Positions 54,472 to 63,692 of a DNA stretch of 64,000 bases are shown here, in pieces; the stretch's first letter is position 1, and every line of letters begins with the position of its first letter. The position numbers were made by a program, and so were the translations under genes. Below the pieces are notes generated by a model, which saw nothing but the letters and a program-made list of their open reading frames with translations, was not told the DNA's origin and did no database searches. The DNA is from Pontibacterium sp049603715 (GTDB lineage: Bacteria > Pseudomonadota > Gammaproteobacteria > Pseudomonadales > Balneatricaceae), in assembly GCA_049603715.1 (NCBI GenBank), contig JBMYSW010000003.1:124001-188000 (forward strand), written 5' to 3'.

Positions 54472-55107
54472 ATGAATAGCGTAAAGAAAGCACTGACTTC
54501 ACTCGTATTAAGCGTAGCGATCTGCACACCTGCCGCCGCTAAAGACCTGCATATCTTGATAGATGCCAGCCAGTCCAATCCGATGCTGATTGATACCGCC
54601 TTTAATAAACGCGCTGCGGCCTTTGCTGTGCAATCTATTAGTCAGCTCAAACAGCATGACACCGTACGGCTACAAACTTTTGGTTCGCTGCAAAGCGCAG
54701 ACAACTTTGATGTGAAGGCATTGCCAGTCAGCAGGCACAATCACAGAAAAGTCTCAGCAGCCGTGGCTTCGCATCTTGTGTCTTTGCCTAAAACCCTGAA
54801 ACCACAGGGCAGCACCAATGTGCTGGCATGGTTTAACCGCAATCCCGTGGATTGCAGTACAGACAAGCACACCATCTTGATTATCACAGATGGCATTGAG
54901 GCTTCCGAGTATGTGAACCCAAATCACTTGCTATCAGGCAAGCAAACGCTGCCAGCGCCAAGCGAGTTTGTGAATGTCCGTGGCTGTGAAGTGGTGATGT
55001 TTGGTGTGGGGGCTGGCCGTTTGGATCAAGAGACGATCCGCTTGCGCAAAGCATGGGAGCAATATTTTAAACAGGCAGGAGCCAGCTTCTTGGCTGTGCC
55101 GTTATAG
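54472..55107 (+). CDS. Secreted von Willebrand A-like protein
   Basis: A 211-residue protein with a Sec signal (residues 1-23, ending PAAA) and a vWA fold: the MIDAS motif DASQS at residues 31-35, and the later motif ILIITDGIEASEY near 138. vWA proteins bind other proteins through a metal ion. AGGAG precedes the ATG. In the mobilisation operon it may sense or contact a recipient, a channel or the envelope; this is inference. Confidence 0.75.
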   Translation: MNSVKKALTSLVLSVAICTPAAAKDLHILIDASQSNPMLIDTAFNKRAAAFAVQSISQLKQHDTVRLQTFGSLQSADNFDVKALPVSRHNHRKVSAAVASHLVSLPKTLKPQGSTNVLAWFNRNPVDCSTDKHTILIITDGIEASEYVNPNHLLSGKQTLPAPSEFVNVRGCEVVMFGVGAGRLDQETIRLRKAWEQYFKQAGASFLAVPL

Positions 55108-55117
55108 GCACTGACCT

Positions 55118-55390
55118 ATGACTGTCACACGAGAGGAGCTGGACGCACTGCGCGCCAGTTTAGCCAAGCCACGGCTTGATCTGACCTTTACACCCGACAA
55201 CGGCATAGAAACGCAGGTACATACAGAGCTGTTTCAGCAACAGCAAAAGCGGCTCAAACAAGGAGAACAATCACTGACGGCAGCTCAAAAAAACTTGCAT
55301 AAGGCATTGGATGAACTGCGACAAGAGACAGGATTACAGCATGATTTCACGCAAGCGACCCACACAGTCGAATGCAATCATCAGTTGTGA
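55118..55390 (+). CDS. Small coiled-coil protein
   Basis: A 90-residue soluble protein with a Gln/Lys-rich coiled coil (about 38-75). It follows the vWA gene by 10 bp. Not recognised. Confidence 0.55.
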   Translation: MTVTREELDALRASLAKPRLDLTFTPDNGIETQVHTELFQQQQKRLKQGEQSLTAAQKNLHKALDELRQETGLQHDFTQATHTVECNHQL

Positions 55391-55522
55391 TTAATTAATT
55401 TTTAATAGTGCCTCCTTACATAAGGAGGCCGCCTGTCAACGCATTGTTTTTTAACACTTAATTTACGATTTGCGCCTTCAAATAGAAGAGTAAACAGCAA
55501 CAACTTTTAGGAGATAACAAGC
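55391..55522. other. Intergenic region with a stem-loop
   Basis: GCCTCCTT/AAGGAGGC with an ACAT loop (55410-55429) is followed by a GC-rich step and then AT-rich sequence. It may end the upstream operon, or form part of an oriT. The hairpin includes the anti-ribosome-binding sequence but there is no start codon near. Confidence 0.35.
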
Positions 55523-55783
55523 ATGTTTAATGATGACTATGAACTACTGAAACCACGTAAAGGAGATGACGAGTATGGCGTTTATGAGCCAATTGATGTG
55601 GATGGCAAAACAATGGAAATTCCAGCAGGCCATATCCATATCGAAGGTGAATTAAAAGGCATTGCCTATCTCGAAATCGCCGAAGGCAGTTATATCGTTC
55701 GTCGCAAGAAAAAGGATGACGGTATGCCACTGCATGAGTTTGCGGGTATTGCAGAACCTGCTAATCGCAATTATCTGCACTAA
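55523..55783 (+). CDS. Small orphan protein upstream of mobC
   Basis: An 86-residue acidic protein, beta-rich by composition, with TTAGGAGA upstream. Not recognised. It is separated from mobC by 84 bp with a strong hairpin. Confidence 0.55.
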   Translation: MFNDDYELLKPRKGDDEYGVYEPIDVDGKTMEIPAGHIHIEGELKGIAYLEIAEGSYIVRRKKKDDGMPLHEFAGIAEPANRNYLH

Positions 55784-55806
55784 CACCGCAGTAAAGCCAC
55801 AGTCAG

Positions 55807-55829
55807 TCGGGCTGGTGATACCAGCCCGA
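55807..55829. other. Hairpin upstream of mobC (possible terminator or oriT part)
   Basis: TCGGGCTGG/CCAGCCCGA forms a 9-bp perfect stem around TGATA, 39 bp before the mobC start. MobC-type relaxosomes usually act on an adjacent oriT with such an inverted repeat; there is no T tract for a classical terminator. Confidence 0.4.
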
Positions 55830-55867
55830 TACCCACCTCGAATAACGATCAAGGTATAGGCGATAGC

Positions 55868-56233
55868 ATGAATTTCGATTCAATTATTTCACTCCGGCTT
55901 ACTGCATTGCAGCGCGCATTTGTTAAACAACAGTCGCAAGCGGCAATGATGAGTGAGTCTGATTGGATACGATACATATTGTTTAGCGATGCTGCGCTCC
56001 TCACACTAAAACAAAAAGCAGCGTTTAGACGTGTCAGTGACCGTGATCTTGGTCAGGTGGTTTCTGTACTGGGGCAATCACGTATCCCCAACAACCTGAA
56101 CCAGATTGCCAAGGCTATCAATATGGGCACGATTATCGTTAGCCCTGATACAGAACGGCATATTGATGAATCGTATCGCATGGTGCTGTGGATACGTCAA
56201 ACGCTGATACAGGAGTTAGGACTGAAAGCATGA
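55868..56233 (+). CDS. mobC: MobC-like relaxosome accessory protein
   Basis: A 121-residue protein. The C-terminal motif LGQSRIPNNLNQIAKAIN is diagnostic for MobC proteins, which bind oriT and help the relaxase open DNA. The N-terminus SLRLTALQRAFVKQQSQAA resembles a ribbon-helix-helix. The stop overlaps the relaxase start (ATGA). Confidence 0.85.
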   Translation: MNFDSIISLRLTALQRAFVKQQSQAAMMSESDWIRYILFSDAALLTLKQKAAFRRVSDRDLGQVVSVLGQSRIPNNLNQIAKAINMGTIIVSPDTERHIDESYRMVLWIRQTLIQELGLKA

Positions 56234-57450
56234 TTTTAAAAGCGTCACAACGCAGCGGTGCCACGCAGTTAGCCTATCACTTGCTCAACGATGAAAATGA
56301 GCATGTGACAGTACATGAATTAAAAGGCTTTATCTGTGACGACGTAGTGGGTGCGTTTAAAGAGATGCAGGCGGTGGCCAAAGGCACGCAATGTAAGAAA
56401 TATCTGTTCTCGTTGTCACTTAACCCGCCGGAGCATGAAAGCGCCAGCATTGATGACTTTGAGAATGCGATTGATCGCATTGAAGAAGAGCTGAACATCA
56501 AAGACCAGCCGCGATGTATCGTCTTTCATGAGAAAGAAGGTAGACGGCACTGTCATGCGGTCTGGTCACGAATAGATGGCAATGAGATGAAGGCGATCAA
56601 GCTGCCGTATTTTAAGCAACGCTTAAACGGCATTGCCAAAGAGCTTTATATCGCACATGGCTGGGATTTGCCGAAGGGCTTTATCTCAAAAGAGCTGAGA
56701 GACGCACGTAATTTCACGTTAGCTGAGTGGCAACAAGCCAAGCGCCACAATATTGATCCGCGAGAGATCAAAAATGCCATGCAGCAATGCTGGAAGGCAT
56801 CAGACAACAAAGCCAGCTTTGAACATGCGATGACAGAAAAAGGCTTCTTCATCGCCAAGGGTGACAGGCGCGGCTATGTCGCGCTGGATTGGCGTGGTGA
56901 AGTGTATTCACTGTCACGCGCACTCAGCATTAGAACCAAGGAACTGAAAGAAAGATTGGGAAACACCGATAGCTTGCCATCGGTTGAGACCGTTAAAAAG
57001 AAGATTACGACTAACCACATTGAACTGCACCAGCGGTTTTCTGAGGAATTACAGCTTAAACATGAGTTTGCTCGCAAGCCTTTATCCGATAAGCGTAAGG
57101 CTATGCAGCAAACTCACCGTCAAGCCAGAGAAGAATTAAGAAAACAGCAAGAGGTTCGATCACAACAGGAACAACAAGCAAGACAACACAAAATCCGCAA
57201 AGGTCTATTGGGTCTGTGGGATGTACTGACCGGAAAATCCAAAAAGCAACATCAACAGAATGAACAAGAAACACAAGCCGCTGAACTGCGAGACAGACAA
57301 GAACAAGAAAAGCTAATCAAGGCGCAGCTGGAAAGACGGCAAACATTGCAAGCTGAGCTTCAAGCACTACGTGAACAGCAACAGCAAGAACGGCAATCAC
57401 TGGATGACAGTTTTACCGAGACATTGGAAACACTGAATTACGAACTGTAA
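56230..57450 (+). CDS. Relaxase / mobilisation nuclease (VirD2/MobA-like)
   Basis: 406 residues from the ATG at 56230 (overlapping mobC; the longer frame starts inside mobC). The relaxase histidine set is His100 and His107-x-His109 (VFHEKEGRRHCHAVW), and Tyr16 (TQLAYHLL) is a candidate nucleophile. The C-terminal 120 residues are a Gln/Glu/Arg-rich coiled coil. It nicks oriT and pilots the strand through the coupling protein. Confidence 0.85.
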   Translation: MILKASQRSGATQLAYHLLNDENEHVTVHELKGFICDDVVGAFKEMQAVAKGTQCKKYLFSLSLNPPEHESASIDDFENAIDRIEEELNIKDQPRCIVFHEKEGRRHCHAVWSRIDGNEMKAIKLPYFKQRLNGIAKELYIAHGWDLPKGFISKELRDARNFTLAEWQQAKRHNIDPREIKNAMQQCWKASDNKASFEHAMTEKGFFIAKGDRRGYVALDWRGEVYSLSRALSIRTKELKERLGNTDSLPSVETVKKKITTNHIELHQRFSEELQLKHEFARKPLSDKRKAMQQTHRQAREELRKQQEVRSQQEQQARQHKIRKGLLGLWDVLTGKSKKQHQQNEQETQAAELRDRQEQEKLIKAQLERRQTLQAELQALREQQQQERQSLDDSFTETLETLNYEL

Positions 57451-57480
57451 ACGATTTAACCCAAACGAAAGGAGCTACTC

Positions 57481-57753
57481 ATGATGACAGGGCATGAGCA
57501 CAATGCAGATACACTCATACAAGATGGGATAAAAGCATCGCCACCACTGGAAATGAACATTGAAGATTTCCGTGATGATTTAAGCGGATTAGAGCTAAGT
57601 GAAGAAGAGGCAAATGAGTTACTCACAATGATCTGGAAAATCATGTCCACAATGGTGGATATGGGCTGGGGCGTAGATGTCACTCATATCGTCTTGCCTG
57701 AGCTTTTTGAAAAATCGTGCAAAGATGACGAGAAGTCGTTATACAAACATTAA
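57481..57753 (+). CDS. Small orphan protein
   Basis: A 90-residue acidic helical protein with AAAGGAG upstream. It lies between the relaxase and the serine recombinase, 24 bp before the latter. It might be a recombination directionality factor, but acidic composition argues against DNA binding. Not recognised. Confidence 0.55.
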   Translation: MMTGHEHNADTLIQDGIKASPPLEMNIEDFRDDLSGLELSEEEANELLTMIWKIMSTMVDMGWGVDVTHIVLPELFEKSCKDDEKSLYKH

Positions 57754-57776
57754 AGTATTATAGAAAAGGAGTGCCT

Positions 57777-59354
57777 ATGACCGAACAACAACACGCTCTA
57801 CTGTATTGTAGAATCTCCGATCCTAAGCAAAAGCATGAGGGTCACGGCCTTGAAAGTCAGGAACACCGAATTCGACAATTCGCTGAACATAACGGCTTTC
57901 ATGTCGATAGAGTGTTCCATGATGATGTGACTGGCGGTGGTGATTTTAATAAACGCCCTGCGATGACACAGCTTTTGGATTACCTAAAAAGCAATCAGTC
58001 GAGAAATTATGTGGTCATTTTTGACGACATAAAACGCTTCTCGCGTGATGTTTACTTCTATTGGGGGCTAATCCGTGAGCTGGATAAATATAATGCTCAG
58101 CCAATGTCACCAAACTTCGTGTTTGAGAGAACACCGGAAGGCCGTTTTCAGCAATCCATTACGGTTGCTGCGGGTGAATATGAGCGTGAATCTAACGCAA
58201 GGCAAACTCAGCAAAAGACCAAGGCGAGGTTAGAGGCTGGCTATCATGCCTTTATCGCGCCTGTTGGGTTTAAGTACGTTAAAGACAAATTGCATGGCAA
58301 GCTGCTGGTGCGTGATGAGCCTATCGCCTCCATCATTGCTGAAGCGATGATTGGCTATGCTTCTGGACGTTTTCAATCTGCTCAGGAGATGCGCTACTTC
58401 TTAGAAAGTGAACCAGAATTCCCAAAGATGAAAAGTGGTCGTATTGGAAACAGCAAAGCCAGAGATATTCTGACCAATCCACTTTATGCGGGAATGGTTG
58501 AGTACATGCCTTGGGGCGTGACGATGAGAAAGGGCAAGCATGAAGGTCTGATCTCTTACAGCACATACTGCCAGATACAAGAAAAGCTGATTGGACGCGC
58601 TCAGGCACCGACGCGCAAGGATTTGAATAAGGATTTCCCTTTGAGAGGGGTAGTCAAATGTGAGTGCGGCAATGCGTTAACTGCCTGCTGGTCAAAAAGC
58701 CGCAACGGTAAGCTTCACCCTTATTACCTGTGTCAGAACCGTAAATGCCAATACAAAGGCAAGTCTCTTCGTCGTGATCTAATTGAAGGTGAATTTGATA
58801 AGCTTTTAAAAGGCATCACACCTTCTCATGAAGTGTTTCAAGCAGGCTATACCGCCTTTAAAAGGCTCTGGGAACATAAGGCGATGTCAGTACAAATTCG
58901 CCAGCAAGCACTCTGGGAAGAGTTAGATGCTATCGAAAAAGAGAGTGAAAATATCGTAGATCGCATAGTGAATACGGCAAACGGAAAAGTCGTGACAGCA
59001 TACGAGAAAAAGCTCGAACAGCTAGATCAAAAAAAGCTACTGATTCAGGAGAAAATCGACCAAAGTGGCGCGCCAGTGCGTTCATTTGACGAAATGTATC
59101 GAACCGGAATGCGCTTTCTCGAAAACCCTTACAGTTTCTGGGCTTCAGAGCGATTAGACGAAAAAAGAAATGTCTGTAAGCTACTATTTTCCGATGGGCT
59201 GGTATGGGATCGAAAAGGGATGTATCGAACACCTGATTTATCTTTGCCTTTCAAGGCTTTAAAGGATATTTCAGATGTAAAATTAGGAATGGTGCCCAGA
59301 GGCGGAATCGAACCACCGACACGAGGATTTTCAATCCTCTGCTCTACCGACTGA
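57777..59354 (+). CDS. Large serine recombinase
   Basis: 526 residues from the ATG at 57777 (AAGGAG 5 nt upstream). Resolvase domain (5-150) with catalytic Ser near residue 14 (YCRISDPKQ), recombinase domain (about 170-275), zinc ribbon (CECG and CQNRKC, about 296-325), and a coiled-coil tail (370-430). The last 24 codons overlap tRNA-Phe on the opposite strand (the PRGGIEPPTRGFSILCSTD tail is a typical tRNA read-through). The element therefore joins the chromosome at or next to the 3' end of the tRNA. Confidence 0.9.
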   Translation: MTEQQHALLYCRISDPKQKHEGHGLESQEHRIRQFAEHNGFHVDRVFHDDVTGGGDFNKRPAMTQLLDYLKSNQSRNYVVIFDDIKRFSRDVYFYWGLIRELDKYNAQPMSPNFVFERTPEGRFQQSITVAAGEYERESNARQTQQKTKARLEAGYHAFIAPVGFKYVKDKLHGKLLVRDEPIASIIAEAMIGYASGRFQSAQEMRYFLESEPEFPKMKSGRIGNSKARDILTNPLYAGMVEYMPWGVTMRKGKHEGLISYSTYCQIQEKLIGRAQAPTRKDLNKDFPLRGVVKCECGNALTACWSKSRNGKLHPYYLCQNRKCQYKGKSLRRDLIEGEFDKLLKGITPSHEVFQAGYTAFKRLWEHKAMSVQIRQQALWEELDAIEKESENIVDRIVNTANGKVVTAYEKKLEQLDQKKLLIQEKIDQSGAPVRSFDEMYRTGMRFLENPYSFWASERLDEKRNVCKLLFSDGLVWDRKGMYRTPDLSLPFKALKDISDVKLGMVPRGGIEPPTRGFSILCSTD

Positions 59355-59365
59355 GCTATCTGGGC
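59290..59365 (-). tRNA. tRNA-Phe (GAA)
   Basis: 76 nt with a complete cloverleaf: acceptor GCCCAGA/TCTGGGC, D-arm with GCTCAGTCGGTAGAGC, anticodon loop TTGAAAA (anticodon GAA), T-arm GGTTCGATTC, discriminator A and encoded CCA. The 3' end faces the accessory island and overlaps the serine-recombinase gene. The chromosomal order tRNA-Phe, yggX, mutY is common in related bacteria. Confidence 0.97.
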
Positions 59366-59572
59366 AACAAGTTACGTCGTAACGTGGGTGCGTATTTAAT
59401 AGGGTTTGGCTGGCCATGTCAACGAAAAATATTAAAAAAAATCAGATATTTAATTGCGAATACAAAGTGGGCAAAAAATCATCCTCTAGTGCTGGCTATT
59501 TGGTTAATGAATAGCCAAAAATACCCTTTTTGAATGTTTCACACCTGATTGACCGCGAACAAAGGCCCGCAC

Positions 59573-60022
59573 ATGCTTTTTAACTGGCCCCTAAAATGGC
59601 TCACAAAACTTTTTACCACTCGCCAAAAGGGCGATCACACAGCGTCAGTAACAGGCATTGCCGTGATCTGTGCCGATGTGGATTACTCAGCTCATGCGCT
59701 GGTAAGCCATTGGCAAAGCGAAGGGGAGTTTGCAGTGGTGGCGTTTTTGGATGATGAGCCTTGGAGTCATCGTACTTGGATGTTAGGGGCGCAATTGTAT
59801 TACCCAAGTGAAGTAACTGCGTTAGTCAAAAAGCACGATGTTAAGGCGCTGGTGTACTTTGAGCAGGGCAAACAGTTGCTTACCGTCAGTGAGTTGGATG
59901 GGTTAGCCAAAGAGGGAGTCAGGGTAGTGCCACTGCCTAGCCCGTCGGGGAATGGGGGAGTGAGCGGCGAAGACTTGGCTGGGCAGTTTTTAGCGGCTTA
60001 CCAAGGTGCTTCGCCACACTGA
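59573..60022 (+). CDS. Conserved-looking orphan protein
   Basis: A 149-residue protein from the ATG at 59573 (a TTG at 59549 is an alternative). It has a hydrophobic N-terminus and then a Rossmann-like alternation (AVICADVDYS, FAVVAFLDDEPW, VKALVYFEQG, VRVVPLPS). The middle resembles the CoA-binding-like N-terminal region of nucleotide-sugar dehydratases of the CapD type, but no catalytic part is present. Function unknown. Confidence 0.65.
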   Translation: MLFNWPLKWLTKLFTTRQKGDHTASVTGIAVICADVDYSAHALVSHWQSEGEFAVVAFLDDEPWSHRTWMLGAQLYYPSEVTALVKKHDVKALVYFEQGKQLLTVSELDGLAKEGVRVVPLPSPSGNGGVSGEDLAGQFLAAYQGASPH

Positions 60023-60062
60023 GCAGGCAAAAGCTTGCTCCTAAAGCAATGTGCGTGCGCGT

Positions 60063-60335
60063 TTACTTAGACGGTGGAACGTAACCGTCGGCTTGGGCGT
60101 AATCGTCGCCAGCCATAAACTTTTCCATTTCTTCTTGTAGGAAGGTACGGCTCGCAGGGTCCATCAGGCTTAGGTGCTTTTCGTTGATTAGCAATGTTTG
60201 GTGCGCTGTCCACGCTTCCCATGCCTTTTTGGAGATGTTGTCAAAAATATCTTGGCCTTTGGCACCTGGGTAAGGCGGACGATCGAGGCCTTCTAGCTCT
60301 TCTTTATATTTGCGGCAAAATACAGTGCGGCTCAT
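60063..60335 (-). CDS. yggX: Probable Fe(2+)-trafficking protein
   Basis: A 90-residue protein starting MSRTVFCRKYKEELEGLDRP, with Cys7 and the family body GQDIFDNISKKAWEAW, LLINEK and FLQEEMEKF. YggX protects iron-sulfur clusters from oxidative damage. The start at 60335 is the family start; the longer frame overlaps mutY. Downstream of mutY as in many gammaproteobacteria. Confidence 0.94.
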   Translation of the reverse strand: MSRTVFCRKYKEELEGLDRPPYPGAKGQDIFDNISKKAWEAWTAHQTLLINEKHLSLMDPASRTFLQEEMEKFMAGDDYAQADGYVPPSK

Positions 60336-60354
60336 TTGGTGTTCTCCAACAGGG

Positions 60355-61452
60355 TTAAGATCCACATAATAACTTTTTTACGGGCGCAGCTAAACCAACC
60401 GCCGCCGGTGACTGGGGGTTAAACCACATAGTTTCTTGGTCGTCCATGATCTGCTCGGTGTTTAGGCTGTTTAGCGACAGCACCACGGGGGTTATGTCTA
60501 GGTGGAAGTGGCTAAAGGTATGACGCAAAGGCTCACGTACTTCCATGGCCTCCATATCCACCTCAAAGCCCAGTGTGGCCTTTGTGTCTCGTAAGTCTGG
60601 TACTTCTGGCAAACTCCATAAGCCACCCCAGAGGCCCACAGGCGGGCGCTGGTACAGTAAAATTTCGCCCGCTGTATTTTGTATCATCAGCATATAGGTT
60701 TGCTTAACCGGCTGAACTTTTTTGGGTTTAGGCGCGGGTAACGACGCCACTTGGTCGGTGTGTAGGGCGACACAGCCAGAGTTGACGGGGCAATCGCCAC
60801 AACGGGGTTTGCTGCGAGTACACAGTGTCGCGCCCATATCCATCATGGCTTGGGTATAGTCGCCCACGCGCTCGTGCGGGGTATTGTCTTCGGCTAACTG
60901 CCACAACTGTTTTTGTACATCGGCTTTGCCCGACCAGCCTTGCACGCCATAGTAGCGCGCCAATACGCGTTTAACGTTGCCATCTAAAATGGCAGCGCGT
61001 TGCCCCAGCGCGATCGAGGCGATCGCCCCTGCAGTGGAGCGGCCAATGCCGGGCAGCTCTTCAAGCAGTTCTACACTGGCCGGAAACTCGCCTGCATATT
61101 GCTCACTCACTTGCTGGGCTGCTTTGTGTAAATTGCGGGCACGAGCGTAATAGCCTAGCCCCGTCCACAAGTGCAGTACTTCGTCTTGAGGTGCTTTGGC
61201 AAGGTCATGAACCGTCGGAAACGCCTCAATAAACCGCTGAAAGTAAGGGATTACGGTTTTAACTTGGGTCTGCTGCAACATGATTTCGGACACCCACGTA
61301 AAGTAGGCGGTTTTGTCCGCTTGCCACGGTAGGTCGTGGCGGCCGTGTTGGTCAAACCAAGTGAGCACCGAGTGGTAAAACTCGCGGCCCGATAAAGGAG
61401 AAACGGCCGCAGAAGCGGCCGTTGTAAGTGTCATCTGCGTGGGTTGGCTCAT
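60355..61452 (-). CDS. mutY: Adenine DNA glycosylase MutY
   Basis: MutY removes adenine mispaired with 8-oxoguanine. 365 residues: catalytic Glu in EIMLQQTQV, helix-hairpin-helix LPGIGRSTAGAIAS, catalytic Asp in ILDGNVKRVLARYYG, the 4Fe-4S ligands in CTRSKPRCGDCPVNSGC, and a C-terminal NUDIX-like 8-oxoG recognition domain. The ATG overlaps the asmA stop (ATGA), and yggX follows within 20 bp. Confidence 0.96.
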   Translation of the reverse strand: MSQPTQMTLTTAASAAVSPLSGREFYHSVLTWFDQHGRHDLPWQADKTAYFTWVSEIMLQQTQVKTVIPYFQRFIEAFPTVHDLAKAPQDEVLHLWTGLGYYARARNLHKAAQQVSEQYAGEFPASVELLEELPGIGRSTAGAIASIALGQRAAILDGNVKRVLARYYGVQGWSGKADVQKQLWQLAEDNTPHERVGDYTQAMMDMGATLCTRSKPRCGDCPVNSGCVALHTDQVASLPAPKPKKVQPVKQTYMLMIQNTAGEILLYQRPPVGLWGGLWSLPEVPDLRDTKATLGFEVDMEAMEVREPLRHTFSHFHLDITPVVLSLNSLNTEQIMDDQETMWFNPQSPAAVGLAAPVKKLLCGS

Positions 61453-63692
61453 CGCCCAAATAAACCTTTTAGTGCGTCTTTTGCTTTGTCTTCTAGCTTG
61501 GCTTTTTCTTCTGCCAGCTTGGCATCTGCTTCGGCTTTGGCCTTCGCTTTTTGTGCCTCTAGTTTCGCTTTGGCTTCGGCCTCTGCGGCTTTTGCTTTAG
61601 CTTCTAGCTTGGCTTTAGCAGCATCGGCTTTGGCCTGAAACTGTGCTTTAAAGCCACTCATGTCCGGCTTACAAAGTGACAGCGGCGGCGTATCAAAATT
61701 ACCCTTACACACCACCGGCCATTCAACGCCTTCAATAAAGTCGGCCACGCCACAGCTTTCGTTGAGTAGGTCTTTCTCTAGTACCAAGGCAACGCGGTAG
61801 TCTAACCCTTGTTGCGGTAGGTCGATGTTGCCCTTGCCTGAAAGAGTCATAGCGTCTAATAGCGCTTTTAGATCATTATTTTGAACCACGCCGTTCACAA
61901 TTTTGGTACTTAAGCTCACATTGGCGAAAGGCGTCATTGGGTCTACTGGGTCTGGGTTGATCCCCAAGGACGACACAGTGTTAATGCCTTTACACACCGT
62001 ATGCAGCATATCGATGCCTTGGATGTAACCGTCGCTAAAGCTCGCACTAGCCGTACCCGATACCGAATGCACCCAGTCGTAAATCGACTGGCCTTGTAGT
62101 GTTAAGTTGGCTTGGGTTGCAGCGGTGCCGGTCAGCACCTTGGTGTCTGCAACGGCCTCAAGCGCTTGCCCCACTTGCAAACCGTTTAGCTGGGTTTGCA
62201 ACGCCATTTTTAACGGCGCTTTGGTGGCATTCACTTGAGCTTTGGCTGCGAGGGTACCGTCAAAGGCTTTGGCTGTTAGGTTTTGAAGGTTAACTTGGCC
62301 CTTGTTGGCGGTCACCGCTAACACGATATCGCTCACTGTCATTTTTTGAATGATCAGCTGGCCAAGGTCAAAGGCCACATCTAGGTTTAACCCTTGCAAT
62401 GGCTCTAATGGAATTAGCTCATCTTTTGAGTAAGGCTCGCTCGATGCGGGGGCAGCGGCAACTGGCTCCGCCGCTTCGCTTGCAGGCGGCAAGTAACGAT
62501 CGGCGTTAATCGCATCACCGGCGATACGTGCCGAAATACGACCCGATTCGATGCCGTAGCCCGCCGTTCCTTTAAACAGGGTGTCGTCGAGTTTTAGTGC
62601 CAAGTCAGACACCTTCACCTGTTGGCTGGTGGCATTAATTTGGGCGCTTAGGCCGATCTTTTTCAGTACATCAGGGTCGCTAGTTTCTATCGCGGCTTGG
62701 CCAATAGACTCTAGCAGTGGGTTCAGTGCAAACTCGGCGATATTAAGCGTGGCCGCCACTTGTGGGTCGGCAAAGTTATTCACCGTTGCTTCGCCCGATA
62801 CCACAAGGTTGGCGAGCTTAATAAGCAGGGCTTTTAAGCTAAGAGACTGGTTCGCTAAGTCGACCTGAATATCACTGCCTACTTCGAGGCTGTAGGTTTG
62901 GTTTTGCGTCAAGCTACCCGTTGCCGACACTTTTAGTAATAGGTCGTTTAGAGTTAAAACCTGAGTGGCATCGGCATAGCCAAGCTGTGTAGTCAGGCTC
63001 AGTGGCGCTTCGATGGCCGGTGTGGTTGCGCCACCTTCAAATTGCTTAAGCACCATCGACAAGCTCACGTCAGTCAGCGCGTTTAGGGCGATTTCACCGG
63101 TTTCGAGGTTTAACGCAGACACTAGCGCACGCATTTGGCTTACGCGGTCTTCGTAAGCAATGTTAGCGTCTACCAAAGCGACTTTTTCGATATTGATGGC
63201 CAAAGGCAGACCTTCGCTGGTGCTGCCATCGCTGCCATTACGGGTGTCGCTGGTTTCGTCAGCGGCTGCTTCAGTGGTAGTGGTGGCTTCTGCGCTGTTT
63301 GTACTCGGCGGTGTCCAGTTATTCTCGGTTGCGCTTTGTTGCACCAAGTTAATTGCTAAGCCGTGTACCTCCACGCTTTGCATTTGTACCTGGCCCGAAA
63401 ACAACGCCGGAATGTTGACCGATACTCTGGCTTCATCAAGGCTGGCCAAAGGTGCGCTGCCCACAAATTTAACGTCGACGTCTTCAAGACTCAGACCCAG
63501 CCACGGAAAAACAGACCAACCAATATCACCGTTAATATCCAACTCGACTGCGGCTTGCTCGCGCGCAAGGGTTTGGATTTGTGGTTTATAGGCATTGGGG
63601 TCAAAGAACAGCGTTAGGGCAAGAGCAGCTAAAACAACCAAGCCCACACAAGCGGCGACGAGCCCCAAGAGCAGTTTAAATGCGGCTTTCAC
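61449..63692 (-). CDS. AsmA-family protein
   Basis: A 747-residue inner-membrane anchored periplasmic protein, with a TM helix at residues 5-30 (the family start LLLGLVAACVGLVVLAALAL), an AsmA N-terminal domain and a C-terminal AsmA domain (DGYIQGIDMLHTVC near residue 555). AsmA-type proteins are long bridge-like lipid-transport proteins between the two membranes. The last 70 residues are an Ala/Lys/Glu-rich helical repeat. The stop overlaps mutY. Confidence 0.9.
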   Translation of the reverse strand: MKAAFKLLLGLVAACVGLVVLAALALTLFFDPNAYKPQIQTLAREQAAVELDINGDIGWSVFPWLGLSLEDVDVKFVGSAPLASLDEARVSVNIPALFSGQVQMQSVEVHGLAINLVQQSATENNWTPPSTNSAEATTTTEAAADETSDTRNGSDGSTSEGLPLAINIEKVALVDANIAYEDRVSQMRALVSALNLETGEIALNALTDVSLSMVLKQFEGGATTPAIEAPLSLTTQLGYADATQVLTLNDLLLKVSATGSLTQNQTYSLEVGSDIQVDLANQSLSLKALLIKLANLVVSGEATVNNFADPQVAATLNIAEFALNPLLESIGQAAIETSDPDVLKKIGLSAQINATSQQVKVSDLALKLDDTLFKGTAGYGIESGRISARIAGDAINADRYLPPASEAAEPVAAAPASSEPYSKDELIPLEPLQGLNLDVAFDLGQLIIQKMTVSDIVLAVTANKGQVNLQNLTAKAFDGTLAAKAQVNATKAPLKMALQTQLNGLQVGQALEAVADTKVLTGTAATQANLTLQGQSIYDWVHSVSGTASASFSDGYIQGIDMLHTVCKGINTVSSLGINPDPVDPMTPFANVSLSTKIVNGVVQNNDLKALLDAMTLSGKGNIDLPQQGLDYRVALVLEKDLLNESCGVADFIEGVEWPVVCKGNFDTPPLSLCKPDMSGFKAQFQAKADAAKAKLEAKAKAAEAEAKAKLEAQKAKAKAEADAKLAEEKAKLEDKAKDALKGLFGR

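Larger units (their letters stand above)
34263..59289. mobile_element. Accessory island ending at tRNA-Phe (integrative mobilisable element, possibly composite)
   Basis: Between the GGDEF gene and tRNA-Phe lie about 25 kb with lower GC, mostly orphan or defence genes, a tyrosine recombinase, ardA, mobC and relaxase, a coupling protein and a large serine recombinase. Both flanks are ordinary chromosomal genes. No type IV secretion channel genes are present, so it would be mobilised by another element. The right edge is well supported by the recombinase running into tRNA-Phe. The left edge is not: I found no copy of the tRNA 3' end there, so it may start anywhere from 34263 to about 35300, and several insertions may be nested. 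Confidence 0.7.

Noticed and set aside
57481..57753. Small gene proposed as recombination directionality factor
   Set aside because: It is acidic and has no DNA-binding motif; position alone is not enough.
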